From NCBI GenBank assembly GCA_021234155.1, contig JAJEKV010000022.1, positions 7,084,132 to 7,148,131 of the forward strand: a stretch of DNA of 64,000 bases, written 5' to 3'. This DNA is from Isoetes taiwanensis (lineage: Eukaryota > Streptophyta > Lycopodiopsida > Isoetales > Isoetaceae). The position numbers and the translations under genes were made by a program. Positions 11,750 to 22,029 of the stretch are shown piece after piece; position 1 is the first letter of the stretch, and each line of letters begins with the position of its first letter. The notes under the pieces were generated by a model that did no database searches, was not told where the DNA came from, and saw only the letters and a list, made by a program, of their open reading frames with translations.

Positions 11750-13010
11750 GGCTTACTCAAGACCTTTCTCGAAGGCCCTAGGGTGGCGGTCTAGTAGACC
11801 AAACATCACATTCTTTGGTGCTTTCGCAAGGTACAGCTTTCTTGGTCTTGAGGAAGGGCGGTGTGTGGACTGACTGGCGGGCGAATGGTGGGGTCCAAAG
11901 ACTTGGCGGAGCCATCGTTTCAACTCCCGAGCATTCGTCATCGAACCGAACGGTGATTGCGGGGAAGGTGGTTGCAGCCCACGTGGATCGTCGGCGGCCT
12001 CTCCCAAAGCATGTCCCCTACCCTCGAAAGAGCTGGTTGAATTGGGCCGGTCTGGCATTTGAAGTGTGGGGGTTCGCGGCACTCCGTGACTCATGCTCAA
12101 GCATCCTCGCATAGACGCCCGCATGATCATAGTCGGAGGCATAGCAGAGTGGTACATGGGGTGTTGGGGCAATGGGTGCTTTCGGTTGGCACGCCAATCT
12201 ATCTCGCAAACGAGGGGTTGATGGTTGGAGTCTACTTCCTCGTCGGCCACTGTCCGGACAACGAAGGCCAGTGATCAAATGTAGGCATTGCTCGTCTGCT
12301 ATACGTAATCCACCCACGGTGCAGCCCCCTGGTTCTCCACTGTCTACAAGTGAAGCGGCGGAGGGCGGACCAATGCCCGACCCATTGCAAATGACCAGGT
12401 CAAAGATCTTGCCCGACAGCGGCGGTGTACCAGGCCATACAGGTGTCACACGGGTATCGTCATCGGCCCTTGGCCAAACCATCTGCGGGGTCCATTTGCA
12501 ACACATCCTCAGCTAGAGGTCGCAAATTTTGGGATCTGCTCTCTCCCTCAATGCGGCGCATTGAAATCTCAAGCAACATGACCTTGCCCAATTATGCATC
12601 TTGTTGTATGTCATCATATAGATCGACATAGGGCTCAGCATCCACATCAAGTCGCGTGTGGTAAAGTTGCTCTCGCATGTGGGAAGTAACAAGCCGCCAC
12701 AAAGAGGGCTGCCATCGTTGTTACGCTTTTCGTACCCACATGTATCTATTGTGCTGTCGCCGCTACCGAGGAAGGCCGATTGGGCCAAAGGTGTGCGGTA
12801 GTAACTGCGCAATTCCTCAGGTGTCCTCGTTTCGGTGCACTCATTGAAGGCGAGATGGCCGGGTATCGGCAAAATCGGGTAGCTTTGTGACGACATGTTC
12901 CCATGTTTCCATGAGGAAGATAAGGTCCATGTCCATGGCTTAGGTTTAATTGAGATGTCCCCTTACGCCATGGAAAGCCGCGGCAATTCCGGGGATACCG
13001 CCGAGCCACG
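11750..13010 (-). pseudogene. AP-type endonuclease domain of LINE A
   Basis: On the minus strand the domain starts with NCRGFPWRKG near 12990, matching the NCRGL start of apurinic-like endonucleases in plant LINEs. PYVDLYDDIQ near 12620 is followed by a mutated equivalent of the GDFNA motif, and FDLVICNGSG near 12400 matches the ICNGL segment. Frameshifts separate these blocks. Confidence 0.7.
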
Positions 13011-14740
13011 ATCCCTATTTAGTGGCATGCATTGCCACTTCAGTCGGTAGTGGTGGTCCCGGGGGCGGAAGATGTGGATGCTGGCATTTGGGGGCCCCTC
13101 GAGAGGGATTTCGAGGGGCGGAGTGCTACATCCCTGTTTGGCTGCACGAATTCGCATCCTTCCCCGGGACCAGCCGGGGCCCCTCCATGTCTGCGGCAAT
13201 CCACGACTTTGGCCAGCTCATGCCCGAGGGTCTCTTCTGGCGTCTTTGGGGTCAAGTCAGTCCAACGTCTGAGCCCGTGCCCTTCAACTTCCCGGCCTTG
13301 GGATGGCCACCCGCTCGCACGCGCTCTCAGCGTGAAGATGACCACACCAGGGCGTCCAGGCGTTGAATTCCATGGCGACTTCGCTTTTCCAATGGTCCAC
13401 AGTCTTTGGGAACATCATTAGGTCCAAGATGCGTTATGCGGAGTGGGGAAGTGAGATGTTCTCCAGAGCTCCTCCGTGGAGGCCTCGCACTACCACATTG
13501 CGCCTCCTGGCGTCTCATTCACGGAGTTGGCGGGGCGCACGGTGTTGGTTGAGGTGGGTGAGGCATAAGTTTGTGGCGGCGCAGGGGTAGTGGCGGCGGC
13601 GTGTCGATGTGTCCGCCCGGCCGGGTGTTCGGGTTGGCATACTGTAGGTTGTGGTGGGTTCGCGGGGTTGGTGTGTTCTTTCTTTGTGGTTTACGTTCTC
13701 CGGTCACGGGCTTCGGCTCTTGCGGGGCGTTGTCATGTCTTACCACCTCCGCGTGCAATGGCGCGAGTTGCTCATGTGCCTGCGGCACGGAGGCCTGCCT
13801 TCTTGGGCAGCGGCCGCCCCGGCTCTGGCAGCTCCGTCTCTGCGTGCTAAATCCTTACTCCGGCTTTCGGTTACGCTGGCTAGCTTCAAAGCGGCGTGGA
13901 CTCCTTGTCTCGGTGGCGGCCTCCAACCAACCTCGGCGGGGAGGCGGCATGTGCTCCTCGTCGCGTGGCCTTAGCCTCCTCAACCTGCGGCCTGGATCGA
14001 GGCGAGGGTTCTGGTGTATCTGCTCTACCCAGTTCACATCTGCGTCCCGGCTTCCACTTAAACGCCAACCGCGGTGTCTACCCCCCCCTCATATCGCAAG
14101 CTCTGGCGGTATTGCTATCATCCATTGGCAGCAGAAGTGGATGCTATCATCGCACTTTGTCGTGCAGCGATCCTCCAATTACGTGATTACGTCGTTTTTA
14201 CGGCACGGTTGCACTGCGCAACATCCAGAGATGTTATGTTCTCCACCTCGGTCGGGGAGGCACGAAGGCGTGCTTTGTTGGCCTCAACCCTGCGCTGGAT
14301 CGGCTCCAAGGTTGGAGCTTGGGATTGCACATTGTGCCGCTGTCCGGTCGATTGGAGCCTTGGCTCGGGCCTCCCTCTTCATGGAAGGCGTCTCTCCCTA
14401 CGCGAGGCCTCTTCCTTGGTGGCCCAGCTTCATGGTCTTCCCAGGAGGGCTCTGCTGCGTGGGGTCAGCAGGTGGTTGGTGTGTTTGGGCCTTCCGGGAT
14501 GGGTTGGTGTGCGAGGTAGCTCACCAACCAAGTGTGGGTCCACATGGGGCGTAATGCTGTGGCCATGACTTGGGGTATGACTTGGGCCACGGCAGGTCAA
14601 AGCGGGGTTGTTTTAGATAGGCTATGGCGGGGGCTTATCGGGGTCCGGCGGGGGCTAGGCGGTATGGCGCTGTGGCCTGGCTAGGAAGGCAAGGCCAAGA
14701 GGCGATTGGTTGGGCTATGGCAATGTCAGGGGGTAGATGT
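13011..14740 (-). pseudogene. ORF1-like and 5' region of LINE A
   Basis: The minus strand here encodes only broken Pro-, Arg- and Ser-rich stretches, which fits a degraded ORF1 and 5' UTR of the element. A 327-codon open frame exists on the plus strand (13571-14554), but it is low-complexity and most simply a by-product of GC-rich antisense sequence. No domain was recognised. Confidence 0.4.
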
Positions 14741-14859
14741 TGGAGCCTAGCTCAACATTAATTTGTATGCTCGACTGCCCAAATTAGGGTTGGGAGCAAA
14801 GGGGCTGAAAGGGGGCAAAAAAGGGAAAGTGGCTAATAGACTCACGGATATCGGTGTGT

Positions 14860-15610
14860 AATGCGGCTGCCACAAAAACCTAGCACACAGCCGGAAAAGT
14901 GCAGATTTGAGCACTGAAACAAAGACAAGCATGTGGGTATCATACACCATTGGAAAGCTCTCTGAACCAGCTTTCCAACAAGCTAACACATGAAAATCGA
15001 CACCGGATGTGAGAGATCAAATCAGTCGAAGTGTCTCTACAGGTTGCCCGAGAAACCCTAGCACACAGCCCGGAAAAGTGCCAATTTGAGCACAGGAACA
15101 AAGCCAAGCATGCAGGTACTATACACCTTTGGAAAGATCTCTGAACCAGCTTTCCAACAAGCCCAAGCACATGAAAATCTGACATCGGATGTGAGAGATA
15201 TGACCGATCAAAATTCTGCTGCAAGACGAGACCAATCGAATACTTACTAAAACATACGCCAATCCCTATATTGGTGTCGGACTTTCATCAACAACACCAT
15301 CAGGAATTAGGGTATGAATTAGTAAAACATTCTCGTAACCTTCAATAAGAGTACAACGCACACCTTTCAACACCGCGTTGCCAAGGCCAACAACGGCATC
15401 AGGCGAGGGCTATACTTCTCAAAGAAGGAAGAAGAAGGGCTGCCACAAAAACCCTAGCACATAGCCTGGAAAAGTGCAGATTTGAGCACAGAAACAAAGA
15501 CAAGCATGCAGGTATCATACACCTTGGAAAGCTCTCTGAACCAGCTTTCCAACAAGCCCAAGCACATGAAAATCTGACACCGGATATGAGAGATATAGTC
15601 CGTGGAAGGA
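14860..15610. repeat. Three copies of a ~170-bp repeat
   Basis: Copies at about 14869-15030, 15045-15215 and 15435-15605 share the ordered phrases CTAGCACACAGCC, GGAAAAGTGC, AACAAAG.CAAGCATG, TTGGAAAG.TCTCTGAACC and AGCTTTCCAACAAGC. The first two are adjacent; the third is separated by about 220 bp. They lie directly 5' of LINE A and are probably part of an older repetitive element. No coding function is seen. Confidence 0.8.
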
Positions 15611-15944
15611 CACAGATGGAAATAAATGATAAGGTATGTAGTTTAAATGACGTAAGCAAATATTTGTTAGGGTTCCGAAGAAAAAATGCTTTATGGCTCC
15701 GGTTACTGCTAACAGCGTGAAGGGATGGTGATATGAGAACGCCTGGCATGAACACCTATCAGATAATGATGGAGGCTGGTACAACTTCTGGTATTACAGA
15801 TAAAAACATGGCTGGCTTAAGGACACGTCCAGTGTACACAGGCTTTGCTAAGGACCAAGATCCAGGTTAAATAGTGGCATCACAGCTTGAATTAGATGCC
15901 GTTTTTGTCCTCCACAATATGGAGCCCGATTTCTGCCCCTGAGC

Positions 15945-17811
15945 ATGGGCAGAAAGAAGGGTGATCTTAATATGTCTACCAGAAGAAAGCTGGAGTTGGA
16001 GGCTAGTCTTGCCCCAAAGAGAAAAAAGATCTGGGAATTTCGTAAGGCAGCAAATGCTTCAAATCCAAAGACTGCTATAGATATCCCTATGGTGAATAAA
16101 TGCACAGCTGCTATTGATTGTGATGGGAGCATGAAGAGTATTGAGGTAATGGAGCAGGTCCCCAAGAATAAAGGAAGGAAGGAAGGAAGGAAGGAAGGAA
16201 GGAAAAGAAGGAAATCCATGCCAATAAGGTGGCCAGCAACAAAGATGTAACTGGAAACAAGACTGCTGCAATTCAACACATGGGATTTCCCCTTGGAGCG
16301 AACACTACTCAGGTTAATGCTATCCATGCTATATTATAGAAATCTGTATAGCAGATTTTTATGAAATTAATAAGGTAAAGATAGTTCATGCTTTTGATGG
16401 ATGAGATAGTTATGGATCTATGACAGGTTTACATGCTTGGACTGTTTGTAAGAAAAGGATTATGAAAGTATAATCACAAATTGTATTACTACTAGGGGAC
16501 TGTTTTGCTGGAATAATTATGTTGGTAATAATCGGGGGGGTGCACTGCTTAAGTGATTACACAACAGCATAGAAAAGCTCGTGCATCACATAATGGCCTA
16601 TACTGCACATTATGGATTGATGAGCATATTTGTAGAAGAATAGGCCGGTGGATAAAATGATCAATATAATTTAGTGTAGTATGGAGCATGTTTTCGGGTC
16701 TGCTACCTGGTTGATCTTGGTATGAAATGCATGCACCATATAGAAGTTTAGATAGATCTTCGGATAAATAATGTTAGATTCAATGCATAAGATCAGACCA
16801 TGGTTTTTAAAGGACAGAAGAGTAATGCTGGAAACATAACTTATACTTCCAAAAACCTATGAAGTATGGATACATATGAATATTTACAATGGGTGCAATG
16901 TTTAGACCTTATTTAACTCCAAGGTAATGATAGTGCATTCATGAGTTGTTCTCCAGGTTTTTCATGCAAAAACTTACCATTAAAGACATGGTGAAGGGGA
17001 ATACCCAAGAGACCTATTGCTTACCTGCTAGTTCTTCCATTATTACCCTCACTGGCTAATATTTGGTTGTTTAACTGCAGGTAACCAGGTTTCTTGCTCC
17101 ATGCTTTGATGTTTCTTAGCTTATGGCATCTTCTGCAAGAACTTCAAGTAAGATTGGTCCAATATGAAGATAATACTACTTAAAATAATTTTCATGTAGA
17201 AACTATCACCAACATGCAAATTCTGATATGCTGGCCTGAAAGTACATTTGTTTGTATACTTCAATGGTTTAGATTTTATGTTTATGATTTGAGAGATTTT
17301 AATTGGCTTGGATATAAAGTGGAGTATGTTATCTTTTGGATAATGAATAAGATTTTATTACTGTATGATACAGAAACAGTTTAGTTTCTTAGTTTTTATG
17401 TTTAAAATTCGGCTATGACCTTATCCTGACTTAGGAATAATGACCTGTAATATTCCTAAGGTTGCTAAGGGCAGACTTGGTATTTCCAGTAGGAATTATC
17501 AAGGATGGAAGTCTGGAAACAGATTTGGGGGTTTTTTTAGTTTAAATTTCAGTTTTCTAGTTATACTAGAAATCAGGTGAGGTTATAAATTACAGGTTGA
17601 ATAAGATTCTTATGGTTTTATGGTGAATTTATAGGTTGATACCAAAGATGATATGCTCAACCATTGGATCAAAGAATTGAGGCTCTTTAAGTATCATGAA
17701 TGCGGGGTTGATAGTCCTAATGTGGCTGTTCAAACTATTGTAGCATGCATCAGAAACAAAGAGATCCATGACTACATTACATTCAAAGAAACCACCAATT
17801 CCATTTGTTAG
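15945..17811 (+). CDS. Two-exon gene of unknown function, frame broken by a GGAA repeat
   Basis: Exon 1 begins at the ATG at 15945 and encodes a basic, Lys-rich start (MGRKKGDLNMSTRRKLELEA). From about 16205 the protein-like reading continues in another frame (KEIHANKVASNKDVTGNK, then HMGFPLGANTTQ) to a GT donor at 16315. After a 1.32-kb intron ending in TTTATAG, exon 2 (17635-17811) encodes 58 residues, starting VDTKDDMLNHWIKELRLFKY and ending at a TAG. The frame change coincides with a (GGAA)n tract at about 16171-16204, so the tract's length decides whether the exons can be joined. I recognise no family. The ATG could be internal, because its frame stays open for some distance upstream. 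The protein-like character of both exons and the good splice sites support a real or recently inactivated gene. Confidence 0.42.
16171..16204. repeat. (GGAA)n microsatellite in a coding exon
   Basis: About seven GGAA units lie inside the first exon of the two-exon gene. They encode a GRKEGRKEGRK stretch in the 5' frame. Downstream protein-like sequence is in a frame two bases off, so adding one unit or removing two would restore continuity. Confidence 0.9.
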
Positions 17812-18756
17812 CTAATTATGTATTACACATATGAACAAAAACATTCCAAAGCAAGGTGAGTAATCCTTCAATTCAAACTATTATCAATCTTTAGTACACT
17901 ATTTAGCACCAACAGCCACTTCTATACATCCTCTTGCTGTGGCAGTAGTTGGTTATCTTTCAATATTTTCCTACATGAGATATTTACAATGATGGCAGCA
18001 GTTGGCTATCTTTCAAGCATTTTCTCTTGAATTTTCTCTTCAGTCTGAAATAAGACGAAATTTAAACATGCCTTGTTATTTTCTGCTGGGCATCCATAGA
18101 TTCTCTAGGAATGTCTATGTACTCCATGAAGCCATTTCTGGCTTCTAAAACAATAGCCGATTAAACCAATTGCCATTTCAACGATGATCAAAAATAAGGG
18201 ATTTTTTCTCTAGGCTTAAATCATGAAAGAAACAGGGGGTTCAGATGGTACCTCTGCAAAATGGTCGATGATAAGCTGGGCATCTTCTTCAAGAAGATAA
18301 GCTTCTTCAATACGCAAAACTATTCTTTCACTCCATGTCAGACTTATTTTCTGGCTTGTTGGACAGTAAACCATTGCATAGCAAAGGTGAACTCATAAAG
18401 TAAGAAATTTTACCTTTTTAAACTGATTAAGAATTGTCAAGAAATCAATATAAAAAACAATCTTGCACAGCATGGATGAATTCATAAAATTAAAATATTA
18501 TCTTTTTATACTGATCAACAATTGTCTACAAAGACATTGGGATATGGATCCCTTAGATTTGTATGGTTCAAATGGCCAAACCTTGACCTACGCATTTGAA
18601 TATTCTAGGACATAAGCTGCATAGTAAGGTTGCACATCAATTAAAGGCTAAGAAAAATAAAAATATTAGTAAGGTTGCACATCAATTAAGGGCTAAGAAA
18701 AATAGAAATAAAAGCACTTTGTTTGACACAAAATGAAAAAAAATAGGAAGAAGATT
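17812..18756. other. AT-rich stretch, no gene seen
   Basis: No coding sequence was recognised. A short direct duplication (AGTAAGGTTGCACATCAATTAA followed by GGCTAAGAAAAATA) occurs at about 18624 and 18668. Confidence 0.5.
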
Positions 18757-18815
18757 TAATAGAATAGAATAGGCTTTTATCGTCCATGGAGACCAATCGG
18801 CCTATAATGTGACTC
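18757..18815 (-). mobile_element. LINE 3' tail fragment
   Basis: A TATTC-type simple repeat is followed (plus strand) by TTTATCGTCCATGGAGACCA and CGGCCTATAATG. This is the reverse complement of the LINE A-family 3' end, nearly base for base over the last ~45 bp. It is a very short 5'-truncated copy on the minus strand. Confidence 0.65.
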
Positions 18816-19035
18816 TAGACTCTAGAGTAGAAGATGATGCATTAATACAACCATTAAAATTATGCACCTCGAGATCTCTTATTTATTTTTCTTCACTAAA
18901 AACCATATATTCCTCCTCTATGACAAGGCAATTTGATCTACCATGCAATGCTTGGTTGTAGACGTATATTTTGTTAAAATTATTACTCAAGAGTGCGAAT
19001 CTAGCAGTTTCGACCGAGCAATCTTACATCAGTAA

Positions 19036-19064
19036 TGCTCGGCACTGCCAGGCATGTTTACTAG
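19036..19064 (+). mobile_element. Degenerate Helitron-like 3' terminus
   Basis: TGCTCGGC-ACT-GCCAGGCA forms an imperfect 8-bp stem (two mismatched positions). TGTTTACTAG follows, ending in CTAG at 19061-19064. The same TTTACTAG and spacing occur at the better preserved end at 1448, suggesting an older copy of the same or a related family. Confidence 0.4.
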
Positions 19065-19439
19065 ATTGTTAGAACATTCTAGACTATATATGTTAACATC
19101 CCATAGACACATCCTACGTGTACGTGAAAAAACAAATAATTCACGTCTTAACTCTTATTGGCATCATCGTTTGCCATCTAAAAAAAAAAAAAAACGTGAA
19201 AAACCCTCTTATTGAACTTGCAAGCTTTAGGACCAATGTCGTTCCAGTTTGAACGCATGCAATTTCTGCTGCGTCCAACTTTTGGCAAGACAATGGGCAA
19301 CTCCCAGAGCCAGACAATCCAAATGGTTGGTTTGTATTTGCCAAATCCATTATTTAGTCACGGACAACTCAAGAGCTCAAGGAATCCAAGGCATCAAAGC
19401 ATTCATTCTATCGAAGGATGGAAATGCTTCTGCAAATTT

Positions 19440-19590
19440 CCCCTAGATTTTTCAAGATTTTATGTAGATTCTTTCAGATTTTCCAAGAATTTATAAAGAT
19501 TCCCCTAGAAATCCTAAGAATCTCTTGAGATTCCTTTGGATTCTCTAAGATCCTATGAAGATTCCCTTAGATTCTCCACATAACCATGCA
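19440..19590. repeat. Degenerate GATTCC/TTAGATT short repeat, small block
   Basis: Variants of AGATTCCCTTAGATTCTC recur about every 20-30 bases. This is the same sequence style as the larger block at 20.9-21.6 kb. Confidence 0.6.
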
Positions 19591-19599
19591 CGTTCATGA

Positions 19600-20890
19600 A
19601 AGCTCCTACTACCAGTTAGCGACCTTGAGATTGTTTGTAGCAATAAGTTTTAGCCACATTCTCTAAAACAATGCCACAAAAGGTCAGAACACTAACTGTG
19701 CAATTGCATGGCATTTCTATTGCATTCATGTCAGTAAATGAAATAAGGTTATTGGAGCAAATGGATTTTTTAGTTACTTATTCAACATCTATTGTTATGC
19801 TTAAATTCCATAGCCCCCCAATTATACTAATATTAGAAGTTCATGTAGGGCCTATACAAAGTTGAATACATCTAGTTTGAGGGTTATAGACAAACCAACA
19901 CTAGTAAGGCCAATGTCTGATTATTTATATGACTGGTGCTTTAAAGACGATCGATTGGGGTTTGACATGCAACAATTCTAGTTTTGGTCAAAAGCTTATG
20001 TGATTGGCACAAAATACAAAAGCATCTTCCAAAAATGATTGAAAGCGAATTTCTCTTTGCAATGTAAACTTCAAAACTCCATTCTTCGGCTCAGCATATC
20101 TCTCTCCTACGTTGACCTCTTTAGGCAAAAGAATTGGGGATCTATAACGTTCCTTAACCACCCCAGTCTAACCAATTGGCTAGTATGCTTTAGCTCAAGC
20201 TAGAACCAAGTAAGCCAATTTTCATAATGATTTCGTCCTGAGAATGCTTTGGAAATTGGAATGAGTACACCAGGCAAGCGCCTCTTAGAGGTTTTTATTT
20301 GCTACTTGGTGTTCGATACTTTGCATCAGCTTTGTGTGATAAGGTAAGATCTTACTTGTTGGTTCGCCTAAACTGGACCTATTCAGCATGCCAAGGATCG
20401 AATAGCTTTTCTCTAGATGAATGCGCGCATGGCTAAGCTACTCATTTGACATGAGATAATTTCATAGCTTTCTTTCTCTATATCCCATGTTGGCCAAACA
20501 ATCTCTCATAGCTTTCTTTCACTCTACGCTACGTTGGCCAACTATGTGAATGCTGATGACGACGATAGGTGATTGGGACCAACTTTGTATTTCTCTTAAA
20601 GCTAAATTAATAAGCCCATGGACGCTCTGCTAACGAACTTCAAATTTGTTTAGCTGATGCCTCTGCTCAAATTATAGGTCTCTAATTGCCATCGTTAATT
20701 TTCTTCGGATTATCATGTGTTTCTCTCCCTAATCTGATATGCTGTTATATGTTCATCCCCTTCATTCTTGAATGGCCCACTTAACTAGATACCACAGTCA
20801 TCTCTTTCTATGGCTCTTAAGTTGATAGGTGTGCTTTCACTTGTGAAATTTTTCCATGGTTAAGGTTACATGCATTTTTTGCATTTGAAC
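19600..20890. other. Intergenic stretch, no gene seen
   Basis: All frames carry frequent stops and no motif of a known protein or RNA gene was seen. A short duplicated phrase (CATAGCTTTCTTTC) occurs near 20463 and 20507. Confidence 0.5.
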
Positions 20891-20899
20891 GTTCCTGTA

Positions 20900-21625
20900 G
20901 TGCCCTACATTCTAAAAGAATCTATTGAGATACTCTAAATTCATAGATTCTCTAAGATTCTACCAAGGTTCTCTTAGAGGTTTCGTGAAGATTCCTCTTA
21001 ATTTTATAAGATTCCATTACGTTCCCTTAGATTTTATAAGGTTCCTTGCATCTCCGAAGATTCCCTCTAGATTCCATTAGATTTCCCTAGATTCTCCAAG
21101 ATTCTATGAAGATCTCCTTAGATTCCTTTAGATCCCTTTAGATTTTATGAGATTCCTCTAGGTTCCCTTACATTATATGAGATTCAAAGAGATTCTATAA
21201 AGATTCCCCTAGATACTCTAAGATTTCATCAATATTTTCTTAGATTCCCTTAGATTTTATGAAGATTCCTTTAGATTCCCCTAGATTTTAAGAGATTCCC
21301 TTAGACTTGTAAATATTTTCCTAGATTCTCTTACATTTTATGATATTTTCTTACATTCTGTTAGATTCTCCTGGATTCTTTTACATTCTAGATTTTTTTA
21401 GAACATTCTAGGACTTTTTAGAATATTCTAAAACTTTCAAAATATCCTAGAACTTTCTGGAAGTATTTCCCTAGATTCCCTTACATTCCTGTAGATTCCC
21501 CTATATTCTAGAACATTCTGGAACTTATTAGAACAATTTGGAATATTCTGGAAGGATTTTTTAAGATTCTCTTATGTTCTAAAACTTTCTAGAAGATTCT
21601 AGAACTTTCTAGAATCAAGACTTGA
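20900..21625. repeat. Degenerate short-period repeat, GATTCC then GAACATTC type
   Basis: About 700 bp built from variants of CCTTAGATTCTATAAGATT in the first part. They pass into TTCTAGAACATTCTGGAACTT variants after about 21385. The second part is dense in alternating GAA and TTC triplets. Copies are too diverged for a fixed period. No protein-coding potential. Confidence 0.75.
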
Positions 21626-21915
21626 TGAAAAAGCCAAACAAGACTTGTATTGTATAAGATGGTGCAAAAGTTTCAGGTTTAGTGCAGAGAAGAAGATTAT
21701 TTTATCAAGGTGTTTCCAAGTGAAGTCCTTACAATGTCATGGCTTAAGTATAACAATATGGTCTTGTTGGGTGATAATGGTTGAGCATGCCATTATACCA
21801 ACACTTGAAAAAAATCACTTATGTAGGAGAAAAATAGGCACTTAAATAGATGTGGATGATGGTAGAAAAAAAATGTCTCTAATATTCCACTCCATCTGAG
21901 TGCCTTGGAAGAAGA

Positions 21916-22021
21916 GGAGGTTAACCCTCCCCTCAAGCAAATTATGGGAAATAAACGCTCGAGGCCGGCAGGCCGAGAGGATTTGTTTCCCATAATATGT
22001 GAGAGGGGAGGGTTGACCTCC
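21916..22021. other. Near-perfect hairpin with ~50-bp arms
   Basis: The left arm (about 21916-21965) starts GGAGGTTAACCCTCCCCTC and contains ATTATGGGAAATAAA. The right arm (about 21971-22021), read in reverse complement, starts GGAGGTCAACCCTCCCCTC and contains ATTATGGGAAACAAA. The arms pair over most of their length with scattered mismatches and a loop of only about five bases. Size and pairing resemble a plant microRNA precursor or a small foldback transposon. No mature product can be inferred. Confidence 0.6.
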
Positions 22022-22029
22022 CTTAACCA

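Larger units (their letters stand above)
9565..14740 (-). mobile_element. LINE A: decayed non-LTR retrotransposon
   Basis: A long, conspicuously GC-rich block on the minus strand. From its 5' (high) end it has a Pro/Arg-rich ORF1-like region, an endonuclease domain, a reverse transcriptase domain and a C-terminal region. The 3' UTR ends in GACGATAAAATCA followed by a TATTC simple repeat (9565-9589). Many frameshifts and stops show it is inactive. It belongs to the same family as the copy at 43.6-49.25 kb: besides the RT motifs, both carry GGATTAAAAACCCC near the 3' end. Composition changes sharply at about 14740, which I take as the 5' border. No target-site duplication was confirmed. Confidence 0.8.

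Noticed and set aside
13571-14554. 327-codon plus-strand open frame
   Set aside because: It lies antisense to a GC-rich LINE, is low-complexity (Arg/Gly/Cys-rich), and overlaps several other open frames; GC-rich sequence yields few stops by chance.
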